Made by a program: the position numbers and the translations under genes | The notes under the pieces: model-generated | Seen by the model: the letters and a program-made list of their open reading frames with translations, nothing else | Databases searched by the model: none | What the model was told of the DNA's origin: nothing | Assembly: GCF_014647895.1 (NCBI RefSeq) | Contig: NZ_BMQB01000006.1 | Span: 186,001 to 250,000 of the forward strand | Source: Pilimelia anulata | GTDB taxonomy: Bacteria > Actinomycetota > Actinomycetes > Mycobacteriales > Micromonosporaceae | Length of the DNA: 64,000 nucleotides | Direction: 5' to 3' | Part shown: positions 7,844-15,785 of the stretch, piece after piece | How the letters are laid out: each line of letters opens with the position of its first letter | Position numbering within the stretch: position 1 is the first letter of the stretch

Positions 7844-9151
7844 GTGAGCGAGCAGCAGCGGGCCGGCGTGATCCTCGATGTCCTCGTCCGGGAGTTCGGC
7901 GAGTCGATGGGCCGCGACCCGGCCGCCTTCCGGCGCAAGTTCCGCAAGATGGCGGCGTCGCCGTTCGCGTTCTACCGGGGCAGCGCCAGCCTGTTCTACG
8001 CCGACCTGACCGGCCCGTACGCGGACGGGGAGTTCCTCGACCCGCGGACCAGCCGGGTGTGGATCCACGGCGACCTGCACGCGGAGAACTTCGGCACGTA
8101 CATGAACGACGCCGGCGTGCTCGTCTTCAACGTCAACGACTTCGACGAGGCGTACGTCGGGCCGTTCACCTGGGACCTGAAGCGGTTCGCCGCCAGCATC
8201 GCCCTGCTCGGGTACGCCAAGGCGCTCTCCGACGCGGTGATCGGCGACCTGGTCAGCCGGTTCACGGCCGCCTACCACGCCGAGCTGGCCGCCATCGCCG
8301 CCGGCGGCGACGACGCGATCGGCTCGATCACCCTGGACACGGCCACCGGCGTGCTGCGCACGGTCCTGCAACGGGCCCGGCTGAGCACCCGGGTGGACCT
8401 GCTGGCCAGCCAGACCACGATCGACTCGTACGAGCGCCGGTTCTCGCTCGGCGAGGGCGTGTACGAGGTCGACGACCCGACCCGGGAGCGGGTGGCGGCG
8501 GCGTTCGACGCGTACCTGGGCACCCTGCCCCGGTCCACCGGGGTCCGCCCGGTCGCGGCCCGGATCAAGGACGTGAAGCTGCGCAAGGGCGTGGGCATCG
8601 GCTCGGCCGGTCTGCCGTCGTACAACCTGCTGCTGGAGGGCCACACCCAGGCGCTGGAGAACGACGTCGTGCTGTACATGAAGCAGGCCCAGGTCCCGGC
8701 GGTGGCCCGGCACATCGACGACCCGCGGGTGGCCGGCTACTTCCTGCACCAGGGCCACCGGACGGCCGAGTCGCAGCGGGCGTTGCAGGCGCACGCCGAC
8801 CCGTGGTGCGGGCACACCGTGCTCGACGGCGTCGGCCAGGTCGTCGCCGAGGTCTCCCCGTACGCCGCCGACCTGGACTGGGCCGACGTCAACGAGCCGG
8901 CCGAGCTGGCCGACATCGTCACCGACCTGGGCCGGGCCGTCGCGCGGATGCACTCGGTCGCCGACGACGAGTCCGCGCACGACCTGGTGGACTACTCGAC
9001 CGAGGAGGCGATCGCCGCGGCTGTCGGGACCGACCCGGCGCCGCTGGCCGCGTACCTCGTGGACTTCGCCCACGCGTACGGCGGCCGGGCGCGGGCCGAC
9101 CACCAACTGTTCGTCGACCTGTTCCGCAACAATCGCCTCCCCGGCCTCTAA
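7844..9151 (+). CDS. DUF2252 (kinase-fold) protein inserted between nuoB and nuoC
   Basis: The 435-residue protein shows DUF2252 hallmarks: PFAFYRGSASLFYADL at the N-terminus, WIHGDLHAENFGTYMND (a catalytic-loop-like HGDxHxxN) and FNVNDFDEAYVGPFTWDLKR, the metal-binding-like Asp region of aminoglycoside-phosphotransferase-type folds. It is soluble, and the substrate is unknown. The GTG at 7844 is preferred over an in-frame upstream GTG/ATG because of the TAGGCT box seven bases upstream. It interrupts the nuo gene order and is not a known complex I component, so I infer a hitchhiking insertion or an unknown accessory role. Confidence 0.88.
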   Translation: MSEQQRAGVILDVLVREFGESMGRDPAAFRRKFRKMAASPFAFYRGSASLFYADLTGPYADGEFLDPRTSRVWIHGDLHAENFGTYMNDAGVLVFNVNDFDEAYVGPFTWDLKRFAASIALLGYAKALSDAVIGDLVSRFTAAYHAELAAIAAGGDDAIGSITLDTATGVLRTVLQRARLSTRVDLLASQTTIDSYERRFSLGEGVYEVDDPTRERVAAAFDAYLGTLPRSTGVRPVAARIKDVKLRKGVGIGSAGLPSYNLLLEGHTQALENDVVLYMKQAQVPAVARHIDDPRVAGYFLHQGHRTAESQRALQAHADPWCGHTVLDGVGQVVAEVSPYAADLDWADVNEPAELADIVTDLGRAVARMHSVADDESAHDLVDYSTEEAIAAAVGTDPAPLAAYLVDFAHAYGGRARADHQLFVDLFRNNRLPGL

Positions 9152-9335
9152 CGGGTCACGTCGCCCGGCCGGGGCCGGCCCAGCCCGCCACCCGCAAGGC
9201 GGAGCCGGGACGATGTGAACAGCATGCTGATCCATGATCGGACAGGATCGGTGCCTCCCTCCACGACGTACGGCCATCCTGACAGGACCCACCGACATCC
9301 CCGGTCCGGCCGACCGCGGCGGGCCGGGCGGGCCC

Positions 9336-9341
9336 TAGGAT
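9336..9341 (+). promoter_or_regulatory. -10 element TAGGAT of nuoC
   Basis: TAGGAT ends six bases before the nuoC ATG in the 196-bp gap after the DUF2252 gene. nuoC-nuoH are therefore likely to be transcribed separately from nuoB. Confidence 0.5.
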
Positions 9342-9347
9342 CGGGGC

Positions 9348-9959
9348 ATGGGTGAGCAGGAGCCCGCGGCGCTGCTGGCCGCCGCGCTGGGCGACGCCGA
9401 GGCGGTCGTCGGGGTATCGGCCGGCGGCCCGTACGCCCGCGGCACGGTCGACGTCCCGCCCGCGGCCTGGCCGGCGGCGGTCCGCGCGGCCCGGGACACC
9501 CCGGCCGTGGCCTGCGACTTCCTCGACTGGCTGAGCGCCGTCGACGAGGGCGACGGGTACACCGTCGTCGCCCACCTCTGGTCCACCACCGCCCGGCACG
9601 GCCTGCTGCTGCGCACCCGGCTGCCCGCCGTCGACCCGGCCGTGCCGTCCGTGGTCGACACGTTCCCCGGCGCCGCCTGGCACGAGCGGGAGACGCACGA
9701 GATGTTCGGCATCGACTTCCCCGGCCACCCCGGCGGCCTGCGCCCGCTGCTGCTGCCGCCGGAGTTCGAGGGCCACCCGCTGCGCAAGGACTTCGTCCTC
9801 GCCGCCCGGGTCGCCAAGGCGTGGCCGGGTGCCAAGGAGCCGGGCGAGGCCGCGGGCGGCGGCCGCCGCGCCCCCGCCCGCCCGCCGGGCGTCCCCGACC
9901 CCCGCGAGTGGGGCCCGGCCGCGGTCGACCCGGCCGCCGAGCCGGACGGTACCGCGTGA
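9348..9959 (+). CDS. nuoC: NADH-quinone oxidoreductase subunit C (30-kDa subunit)
   Basis: NuoC is a hydrophilic subunit of the complex I Q-module. The signature is complete near residue 110: AWHERETHEMFGIDFPGHPG followed by LRPLLLPPEFEGHPLRKDF. The protein has 203 residues and a proline-rich tail, with no fusion to NuoD. The stop codon at 9957-9959 overlaps the GTG of nuoH by three bases (GTGA), so translation is coupled to nuoH. The nuoD gene that normally follows is therefore missing by design, not through a frameshift or gap. Confidence 0.95.
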   Translation: MGEQEPAALLAAALGDAEAVVGVSAGGPYARGTVDVPPAAWPAAVRAARDTPAVACDFLDWLSAVDEGDGYTVVAHLWSTTARHGLLLRTRLPAVDPAVPSVVDTFPGAAWHERETHEMFGIDFPGHPGGLRPLLLPPEFEGHPLRKDFVLAARVAKAWPGAKEPGEAAGGGRRAPARPPGVPDPREWGPAAVDPAAEPDGTA

Positions 9960-10915
9960 GCGCCGCCGAACTGGCGCTGCGGGTGGCGCTCGTGCTCGTC
10001 GCGTTCCTCACCCTGCCGCTGCTCGTCGGCCAGGCCGAGCACAAGGTCATGGCCCACATGCAGGGCCGGCTGGGCCCGATGTACGCGGGCGCGTTCCACG
10101 GCTGGGCGCAGCTCATCGCCGACGGCGTGAAGTTCGCCCAGAAGGAGGACATCACCCCGCGTGGCGCCGACCGGGCGGTGTTCCGGCTGGCCCCGGCGGT
10201 GGCGCTGCTGCCGTACCTGGTCGTACTGCTCGTCATCCCGCTCGGCCCCGGCGACCTGGTCGCGCAGCCGCTGGACGCCGGGCTGTTCTTCGCCCTCGCC
10301 GTCCTCGGCGTCGGGGTGCTGTCGCTGCTGATGGCGGCGTGGGCGTCGGCCAACAAGTACAGCCTGCTCGGCGGCCTGCGCGGCGCGGCCCAGCTCCTCG
10401 GGTACGAGCTGCCGCTGGTCCTGTCGGCGGCCTCGGTGGCGATGGCCGCCGGCACCCTCTCGCTGCCCGGCATCGTCGAGGCGTGGCGGCCGTGGTGGCT
10501 GCTCTGGCAGCTCCCGGCGCTGCTGGTGTTCCTGACCGCGGGACTGGCCGAGATCCGCCGGCCGCCGTTCGACATGCCGATCGCCGACTCGGAGCTGGTG
10601 TTCGGGTACCTCACGGAGTACACGGGGCTGCGCTTCGCCCTGTTCCTGCTCGCGGAGTACGTGGGGATCGTGGTGATCGCCGCGCTGACGACGGTGCTGT
10701 TCCTCGGCGGGTGGAAGGGGCCGTTCGCGGACGGCGCGCTGGGGTGGCTGTGGACGCTGCTGAAGGTCGGCGGGGTGAGCTTCTTCGTGATCTGGTGCCG
10801 GGTGGCGTTCCCGCGGCTGCGGGCGGATCAGTTGCAACGGCTGTGCTGGCAGGGGCTGGTACCGGTGGCCCTCGGGCAGTTGGTGTTGACGGCCGCTGTC
10901 GTGGTGGCCATCTGA
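9956..10915 (+). CDS. nuoH: NADH-quinone oxidoreductase subunit H
   Basis: This 319-residue membrane protein links the membrane arm to the quinone site. Visible signatures are GQAEHKVMAHMQGRLGPMYA, DGVKFAQKEDITPRGADR and RPPFDMPIADSELVFGYLTEYTGLRFALF, the last being the conserved cytoplasmic loop with acidic residues. About eight membrane segments are evident. It starts at a GTG overlapping the nuoC stop. It is followed by low-complexity DNA and a 30-bp perfect hairpin, so the other membrane subunits (nuoI-N, 3.1 kb further on) probably need their own promoter. Confidence 0.95.
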   Translation: MSAAELALRVALVLVAFLTLPLLVGQAEHKVMAHMQGRLGPMYAGAFHGWAQLIADGVKFAQKEDITPRGADRAVFRLAPAVALLPYLVVLLVIPLGPGDLVAQPLDAGLFFALAVLGVGVLSLLMAAWASANKYSLLGGLRGAAQLLGYELPLVLSAASVAMAAGTLSLPGIVEAWRPWWLLWQLPALLVFLTAGLAEIRRPPFDMPIADSELVFGYLTEYTGLRFALFLLAEYVGIVVIAALTTVLFLGGWKGPFADGALGWLWTLLKVGGVSFFVIWCRVAFPRLRADQLQRLCWQGLVPVALGQLVLTAAVVVAI

Positions 10916-10925
10916 GGGTCGGCCG

Positions 10926-11024
10926 CTTTGCGCTTGTGCGCTTCGGGCTTTGCGTTCGGCCCGCGTTGTGGGCTCTGTGTTGTGGGCTTGCGCTTTGGGC
11001 TTGCGCTTTGGGCTTTGCGTTGTG
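10926..11024. repeat. Degenerate TTGCGCTTTGGGC repeat tract
   Basis: About 100 bases after nuoH are made of degenerate units such as CTTGCGCTTTGGG and TTGTGGGCTC, with at least two clean copies of the 13-mer at 10987-11012. The composition (GCTTTGGG, TTGTGGG) is unlike the coding DNA around it. It lies directly before the perfect hairpin. Confidence 0.6.
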
Positions 11025-11026
11025 GG

Positions 11027-11100
11027 CGGTGGGGAGGGCGGGTGCCCCGGCAGGGGCGGTCAGGCTTGATCCCCTGCCGGGGCACCCGCCCTCCCCACCG
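11027..11100. terminator. Perfect 30-bp inverted repeat, bidirectional terminator
   Basis: Arms 11027-11056 and 11071-11100 are perfect complements over 30 bp, starting CGGTGGGGAGGGCGG, around a 14-nt loop. There is no U-tract. It sits between plus-strand nuoH and a minus-strand small gene, so a bidirectional terminator is the simplest reading. Confidence 0.75.
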
Positions 11101-11415
11101 CAGCGTCCGTACTCGGCTCGCGGTATCGGGCTGTGGTCTCGCCGAGCACCGTGGTCGGTGTGGTGACCACAGTGGCTCGACCGGCGGGGCGGGTCCATGC
11201 CCGTTGCCGGGCGGCCAGGATCGACGCCGTCCGGACCTCGATGAACCGCGTCGCGGGTGCGGCACCTTCGATGACCCGGCGGCTTTCACGGCGATCCACT
11301 GCTCGCCGTGCCGTTCGCGGATGTCCCCGACGGCGTCGATCTTGACGATGATCGAGCCGTTCCCCGTCACGTATTCGACGGTGCGTAGCACCAGGATGTC
11401 GCCGGTTCTCAGCAT
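11060..11415 (-). pseudogene. Frameshifted small protein gene, function unknown
   Basis: A good start is visible: ATG at 11415 with AGGAGG five bases upstream. The first frame codes MLRTGDILVLRTVEYVTGNG and continues to residue 45 (EQWIAVKA). Beyond about 11280 this frame turns into Arg/Pro-rich nonsense, while the neighbouring frame reads a protein-like RVIEGAAPATRFIEVRTASI. A one- or two-base change near 11280 therefore appears to have broken the gene. The rejoined product resembles short basic proteins found in actinomycete genomes, but I cannot name the family. The 3' limit is uncertain because it runs into the hairpin arm. Confidence 0.5.
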
Positions 11416-11676
11416 TCATACCTCCTGCGTCGATCGGTACGGGAGCGACGGAGGCCGGCTCTCCGTCGCCGTGGCGGCCCACCCCAACCGGCCCGCCGCA
11501 GCCGAATCGGCGGACGGCGTCAGGGACTCGTCGGGCTTGCTGCCGGGACGACCCTGTCCGGGTACGTCCTTGCCGGTCGACGGCCTTGCTCACGGTTTCC
11601 TCCTGACCACATCGGGTGGTCGTTCCAAGATGGGTTCGGCCAACATGAGGAAACAGGCGCGGCCTTTGGAGGCACG

Positions 11677-11880
11677 ATGCGACTCGACTTCATCGGCAAG
11701 GACCCCGAGTCCGGGCGTGGCGATTCTCCGACGGTCTACCGTTGCCCGGACCGGGACAGCTACGTGATCCAGGGCTGGAAGCTCGACCCCGAGACGCTGG
11801 CCTCGCTCCATCTCCCTGGCCACGAGGACGCCGTGGAGATCCCCGCACGAATGCTCCGATTCCTCCAGCTCCCGAAGTAG
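11677..11880 (+). CDS. Small conserved actinobacterial protein (WhiJ/DUF6879-associated)
   Basis: The 67-residue acidic protein begins MRLDFIGKDPESGRGDSPTV and contains YVIQGWKLDPETLASLHLPG and a final LRFLQL segment. From memory of actinomycete genomes, such proteins usually precede a DUF6879 gene in loci of the WhiJ/BldB type (HTH-DUF5753 regulator plus small partner proteins). This is established as a genomic association only. ATG 11677 follows TTTGGAGG four bases upstream. The stop codon abuts the GTG of the next gene with no gap, so the two are coupled. No domain function is known. Confidence 0.75.
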   Translation: MRLDFIGKDPESGRGDSPTVYRCPDRDSYVIQGWKLDPETLASLHLPGHEDAVEIPARMLRFLQLPK

Positions 11881-12075
11881 GTGTCTTTGTTCGAGGTGGA
11901 CCGCGCCGAGTTCGTTCGCCGGTACAGCAGCGTGCGGCGCAGCTGGGCGCACATGGAGCTGCGCGACTTCTATGGTGTGCCCGGCGATGCGGAACCCTTC
12001 GCGCGATGGCGTCGCGGCGAGTTGACCGACCTGAGCTACCACGACGGCTGGGCGAGCCTGGTCAGCGCGGGTTAG
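11881..12075 (+). pseudogene. Truncated DUF6879 protein
   Basis: The frame starts at GTG 11881 and gives MSLFEVDRAEFVRRYSSVRR, then ELRDFYGVPGDAEPFARW, the N-terminal third of DUF6879 proteins, which normally reach about 170 residues. It stops after 64 residues at 12075, just where sequence of a helix-turn-helix regulator begins in another frame. A deletion that joined the 5' part of this gene to the 3' part of its regulator neighbour explains both. The residual peptide may still be translated. Confidence 0.65.
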
Positions 12076-12785
12076 TAAGATCGAGAATGGCGCGGTCACC
12101 CCGACCCTCGGCAACGTCCGTGCATGGTGTCGCGCGTGTGATGCTGCGGATGAGCTGCCTGACCTCGTCAGTACCTTGCGGTCGATCGAGAGCGCATATG
12201 TCGAATGGCGGGCTCGGGTGCGGGATGGCATGCGCGGCGCTGCCCGGCCGGGCTCGCTGGAGCAGTACACCCGCACCCGCCTGTTCCGCATCCACGAGAG
12301 CGCCGTCATCCCCGGCATTTTTCCAGACCGAGGCGTACGCACGCGGGATCATCGGATTCTGGCGTGAGTTCCACCGTATTCCCGATGATGTGGAGGAGGC
12401 CGTGCGCTTCCGCTTGGAGCGAGCACGCAGGGTGATGCACGCGGGCAAGCGGATCGTGGTCGTTCTCGCCGAGAACGCGATCCGGACCCGGTATTGCGCG
12501 GAGCATGACGAACAACTGGTGAAGCTGCTCAGCGTCCGAGCCCTGCCGTACGTGTCGCTCGGGATCATCCCACTCGGCACTCTGGTCCGCTGCACCGGCG
12601 CGGGCACGGGTTTCTGGATCTACGACAACAGCGCGGTGTACCTCGAATCGCCATCGGCCGAGATCAAGGTGACCCGGCCGGGCGAGATCGACATCTACGC
12701 GCGGGTCTTCGCTCACCTCCAATCAGTCGCCGTGTACGGCCGGGACGCCCGCCGGATCATCACGCGCGCGCTGGACGACTCTTAG
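12068..12785 (+). pseudogene. HTH (XRE)-DUF5753 regulator remnant, N-truncated and frameshifted
   Basis: From 12068 the frame reads RVSKIENGAVTPTLGNVRAW, the recognition helix and end of an XRE helix-turn-helix, then a linker, then EQYTRTRLFRIHESAVIPGIF. The frame changes at the T5 tract 12318-12322; removing one T restores FQTEAYARGIIGFW and the complete DUF5753 domain down to RRIITRALDDS at 12785. The first about 35 residues of the HTH are missing. Intact relatives are WhiJ-type regulators acting with DUF397 or DUF6879 partners. With two lesions this copy is most likely dead. Confidence 0.8.
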
Positions 12786-12814
12786 GCTTTCGGATGGCGC
12801 GCGGGCGCGGGGCG

Positions 12815-12856
12815 CGTGGACGGGGGTGCTCGCGCGGACGCTCTGGGACTCGGCAG
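12815..12856 (+). repeat. Direct repeat, left copy (flanks CRISPR segment)
   Basis: 42 bases match 13963-14004 at 37 positions by my count, with the shared core GGGGGTGCTCGCGCGGA. The right copy is the immediate leader of nuoI. The pair brackets 1.1 kb that holds the CRISPR array. Confidence 0.75.
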
Positions 12857-13129
12857 AGGTGATGTGGACGTTTACTTTCTGAGTGGCGGTCGCCATGTTT
12901 TCTGCACTACGGCGGGCGCGAGTGGTCGGCAGGCAGGTGGTTGCGAGGAGCGGGCGGGGTGGACTTCTGTGCCGACTTGTTCGAGTGGGTCTGGCCACTG
13001 CCCACCAACCACGACGAGTGCCGGCCCGAGTAGCAATGCGGGCAGCGGAGCGGACCGACGGGTACGGTTGGCGTGGATGGACTGATTCTGACGGACCGTA
13101 TCCGCCGGTAGATTCCCAGCTCAACAAGT
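12857..13129. other. Presumed CRISPR leader region, no gene
   Basis: These 273 bases contain no convincing reading frame. GC content is lower than average in the first 60 bases (TGGACGTTTACTTTCTGAG). Because the best-conserved repeats are at the left end of the array, the leader, with promoter and integration signals, should lie here. No cas gene remnant was recognised. Confidence 0.4.
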
Positions 13130-13866
13130 GTCGCCCCCGCACGCGCGGGGATCTTCCCCAGCCGGGCGTGTTGGCGGGGCTGTTGGCCATGTCGCCCCCG
13201 CACGCGCGGGGATCTTCCCCCCTCGTCGGTGGGCAGCAGGTCCCGCATGGCGTCGCCCCCGCACGCGCGGGGATCTTCCCCACCCACCCGTCGTCGTCCG
13301 CGGCAACAACAAGTCGCCCCCGCACGCGGGGGGATCTTCCTAGGCCCGAGCGGGTGAGCATGCGCATGTCGGTCGCCCCCGCGCACGCGCGGGGATCTTC
13401 CGGAAGACACCTCCCATGAGGAGGGGTCTGGGCGTCGCCCCGCACGCGCGGGATCTTCCCGAGGCGCCGCGCGGTGAGCGCGATCATGACGCGCGGGGAT
13501 CTTCCCCGCGGGGGAGTGTCGGGACGACTCGCTACGGTGTCGTCCCCGCACGCTAGTGGATCTTCCGCCGAGCGCGACGGCGAGGCTGTCGTCCATCCAG
13601 TCGCCCCGCTGCGCGGGGATCCTTCCCTGGGATGTGTGGGAGGTCCAGGACGTCCCCGAGTCGTCCCCGCACGCGCAGGACTTCCCGCGATCAACTGCTG
13701 GCACGGCTCGGGCGTGGCGTCACCCTCGCACGCGCGGGAATCTCTGCACGGCGGTGTGTCGTAGCCCTCGGCTCGGTGTCGCCCGCGTGTGCAGGGATCC
13801 TTCGTTGTGGCACTCGTCCACGATGATCCGGGCATCGTCGTCCCCGCACGCGCGGGGAGCTCACCC
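13130..13866 (+). CRISPR. Orphan type I-E-like CRISPR array, progressively degenerate
   Basis: Thirteen repeat copies occur at a 59-62 bp period, starting at 13130, 13191, 13252, 13313, 13372, 13434, about 13485, 13539, 13600, 13660, 13719, 13778 and 13837. Copies 1-3 are identical over 30 bases, beginning GTCGCCCCCGCA and ending GGGGATCTTCCCC. A 29-nt repeat plus 32-nt spacer and the palindromic CCCCGC..GCGGGG core fit subtype I-E. Later copies carry substitutions and small indels, and copy 7 has lost its 5' half. Spacers (about 12) are all different. Orientation follows the E. coli I-E repeat, with the leader on the left. No cas genes lie within the window. Confidence 0.93.
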
Positions 13867-13962
13867 CGCAGCATCACCCCGACCTCAGCTGATCGCTGGT
13901 CGCCCTTGCAAACGCCGGACCTCCTGCGATGAGTAGCGGCACGATCGGGCTCGCGCGCGCCA

Positions 13963-14004
13963 TGTGGTCGGGGGTGCTCGCGCGGAGGCTCGGGGACACG
14001 GCAG
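13963..14004 (+). repeat. Direct repeat, right copy (nuoI leader)
   Basis: This is the partner of 12815-12856. It ends two bases before the nuoI ATG, so the duplicated piece includes the presumed ribosome binding region (ACGGCAGG) of nuoI. Confidence 0.75.
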
Positions 14005-14005
14005 G

Positions 14006-14860
14006 ATGAGCGGTATGGGACTACCGGGCGAAGGGTTGCTGAAGGGGCTCGCCGTCACCGGGCGGACGATGACCCGCCGCGCCGGCACGCAGCAGTACCC
14101 CGACACGCCCCCCGACCTCCCACCCCGCTCCCGCGGCGTCATCGCGCTGCGGGAGGAGAACTGCACCGTCTGCATGCTCTGTGCGCGCGAGTGCCCGGAC
14201 TGGTGCATCTACATCGACTCGCACAAGGAGGAGGTCGTCGTACCGGGTGCGGCACGGGCGCGGCAGCGCAACGTGCTCGACCGGTTCGCGATCGACTTCT
14301 CGCTGTGCATGTACTGCGGCATCTGCATCGAGGTGTGCCCGTTCGACGCGCTGTTCTGGTCGCCGGAGTTCGAGTACGCCGAGTATGACCTGCGCGACCT
14401 GCTGCACGAGCGGGAGCGGCTGGGGGAGTGGATGGCGACGGTACCGCCGCCGCCCGCGCACGACCCCAACGGCGAGCCGGCCAAGGAGGAGGCCGCCGCG
14501 GCCAAGCGCACCGGACCCGCCGCCGCGCCGGCCGGCGCTCAGCCGTCGGTGACCGCCGGACCAACTCGCCCCGCTCGCCCGGCCGGGGAGGCGCGGCCGA
14601 CCCGCCCGCCACGCGCGGCCGGAACGGCACCGCCGGCAACCGAGCCGTCCGCAACCGCACCACCCACGACCGAATCGGGCGCGACCGCACCACCCGCGAC
14701 CGAATCACACGAGACCGAACCGCGGGCAAGCGAACCGCCCACGCCCACCGGCCCCGCCACCGCTCGGCCTGCCGACCTGCCGCCTCCCGGTCCGCCGAAA
14801 GCCGTTCCGCCGCCCGCAGCGCCCCCGCCCGCCGTGCCGCCGGACGGGGATGGCGCGTGA
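14006..14860 (+). CDS. nuoI: NADH-quinone oxidoreductase subunit I (2x[4Fe-4S])
   Basis: NuoI carries clusters N6a and N6b, which pass electrons to NuoB. Two ferredoxin motifs are intact: [20 protein letters not shown] (CxxCxxCxxxCP) near residue 55 and [20 protein letters not shown] near residue 105. The first about 155 residues are NuoI proper. An unusual disordered tail of about 130 residues rich in Pro, Thr and Ala follows, with repeats such as TAPPATES. The ATG at 14006 is chosen near a GGCAGG run; a second ATG at 14015 is possible. The stop overlaps the nuoJ GTG. Confidence 0.94.
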   Translation: MSGMGLPGEGLLKGLAVTGRTMTRRAGTQQYPDTPPDLPPRSRGVIALREENCTVCMLCARECPDWCIYIDSHKEEVVVPGAARARQRNVLDRFAIDFSLCMYCGICIEVCPFDALFWSPEFEYAEYDLRDLLHERERLGEWMATVPPPPAHDPNGEPAKEEAAAAKRTGPAAAPAGAQPSVTAGPTRPARPAGEARPTRPPRAAGTAPPATEPSATAPPTTESGATAPPATESHETEPRASEPPTPTGPATARPADLPPPGPPKAVPPPAAPPPAVPPDGDGA

Positions 14861-15354
14861 CCGCCGCCGACGCGCTGCTCGTCGCGCTCGGGGCGATCGC
14901 CGTCGCCGCCGGGTTCCGGGTGGTGGCCACCGCGCACGTCGTCCGGGCCGGGCTGCACCTGGTGCTGTGCCTGGGCGCGCTCGCGGGGATGTACCTCGTG
15001 CTCGGCGCCGAGTTCGTCGCCTGGGTGCAGGTGTTGATCTACGTCGGCGCGGTGGTGGTGCTGCTGCTGTTCGCCGTGATGCTCACCCGGGCGCCGATCG
15101 GCGCGGCCGACGACCTGGACCGGCCCGGCTGGGCCGCGCCGGTGGTCGGGGGCGCCGCCGGACTGGGCCTGGCCGCGCTGCTGGTCGACGCGTACCGGTG
15201 GACGAGCATCGACCCGCCCCCGCCCGGTACCGCGGGCGCGATCGGCGCGGAGGTGTTCGCCACCTGGGTGCTGCCGTTCGAGGTGGTGTCGATCCTGCTG
15301 CTGGCCGCGCTGGTCGGCGCGATCGTCGTCTCCCGCCCGGCGGAGCGCGGCTGA
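14857..15354 (+). CDS. nuoJ: NADH-quinone oxidoreductase subunit J
   Basis: The 165-residue hydrophobic protein has about five membrane helices. The region [20 protein letters not shown] matches the pi-bulge helix of NuoJ (FLAxxQVxVYxGAVMVL). The GTG at 14857 overlaps the nuoI stop (GTGA), and its own stop overlaps the nuoK ATG. It is part of the coupled nuoI-N set and belongs to the membrane arm next to NuoK and NuoH. Confidence 0.94.
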   Translation: MTAADALLVALGAIAVAAGFRVVATAHVVRAGLHLVLCLGALAGMYLVLGAEFVAWVQVLIYVGAVVVLLLFAVMLTRAPIGAADDLDRPGWAAPVVGGAAGLGLAALLVDAYRWTSIDPPPPGTAGAIGAEVFATWVLPFEVVSILLLAALVGAIVVSRPAERG

Positions 15355-15785
15355 TGCACCCCACGATCCCGTACGTAACGGCCGCGCTGCTGTTCGGCCT
15401 CGGGGTGTTCGGCGTGCTCCGCCGGCGCAACGCCGTCCTGCTGCTGATGGCGGTGGAGCTGCTGCTCAACGCCGTGAACCTGGTCCTGGTGACCGCGGAC
15501 GCCACGGTCCGCGCGACGCTGGCCGGGGCGCTGCCGTACGGCGGGCAGGTGTTCGCCCTCTTCATCATCGTGCTCGCCGCCGCCGAGATCGGCGTCGGCC
15601 TGGCGCTCATCCTGCGCCTGTTCCGCACCCGCGCCACGGTCGCCACCGACGCCATCCCCCTGGACGCGGACGCGAGCACGGACACGAACACGGACACGAA
15701 CACGGACACCGAAGCCCCGGTCGCCGAGGGCAAACCCGCCGAAGGCAGACCCGCCGAGGAAACCCCCGCCGGGGGTGTGCGGTGA
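15354..15785 (+). CDS. nuoK: NADH-quinone oxidoreductase subunit K with acidic tail
   Basis: The first about 100 residues are NuoK: three membrane helices with the conserved glutamates in LLMAVELLLNAVNLVLV and FIIVLAAAEIGVGLALIL, which sit in the proton path. The protein has 143 residues, about 40 longer than usual. The extra part is an acidic C-terminal tail built from repeats of Asp-Thr-Asn-Thr encoded by a tandem GACACGAACACG 12-mer (15675-15710), then Glu/Ala/Pro repeats. The ATG at 15354 overlaps the nuoJ stop (TGATG), and the stop overlaps the nuoL GTG. Confidence 0.94.
   Translation: MHPTIPYVTAALLFGLGVFGVLRRRNAVLLLMAVELLLNAVNLVLVTADATVRATLAGALPYGGQVFALFIIVLAAAEIGVGLALILRLFRTRATVATDAIPLDADASTDTNTDTNTDTEAPVAEGKPAEGRPAEETPAGGVR

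Noticed and set aside
12723..13877. Long minus-strand open frame with repeated RSPRVRG/ARAG segments across the CRISPR region
   Set aside because: The apparent protein repeats follow the 61-bp DNA repeat and shift frame between copies. The frame exists only because the CRISPR repeats lack stop codons.
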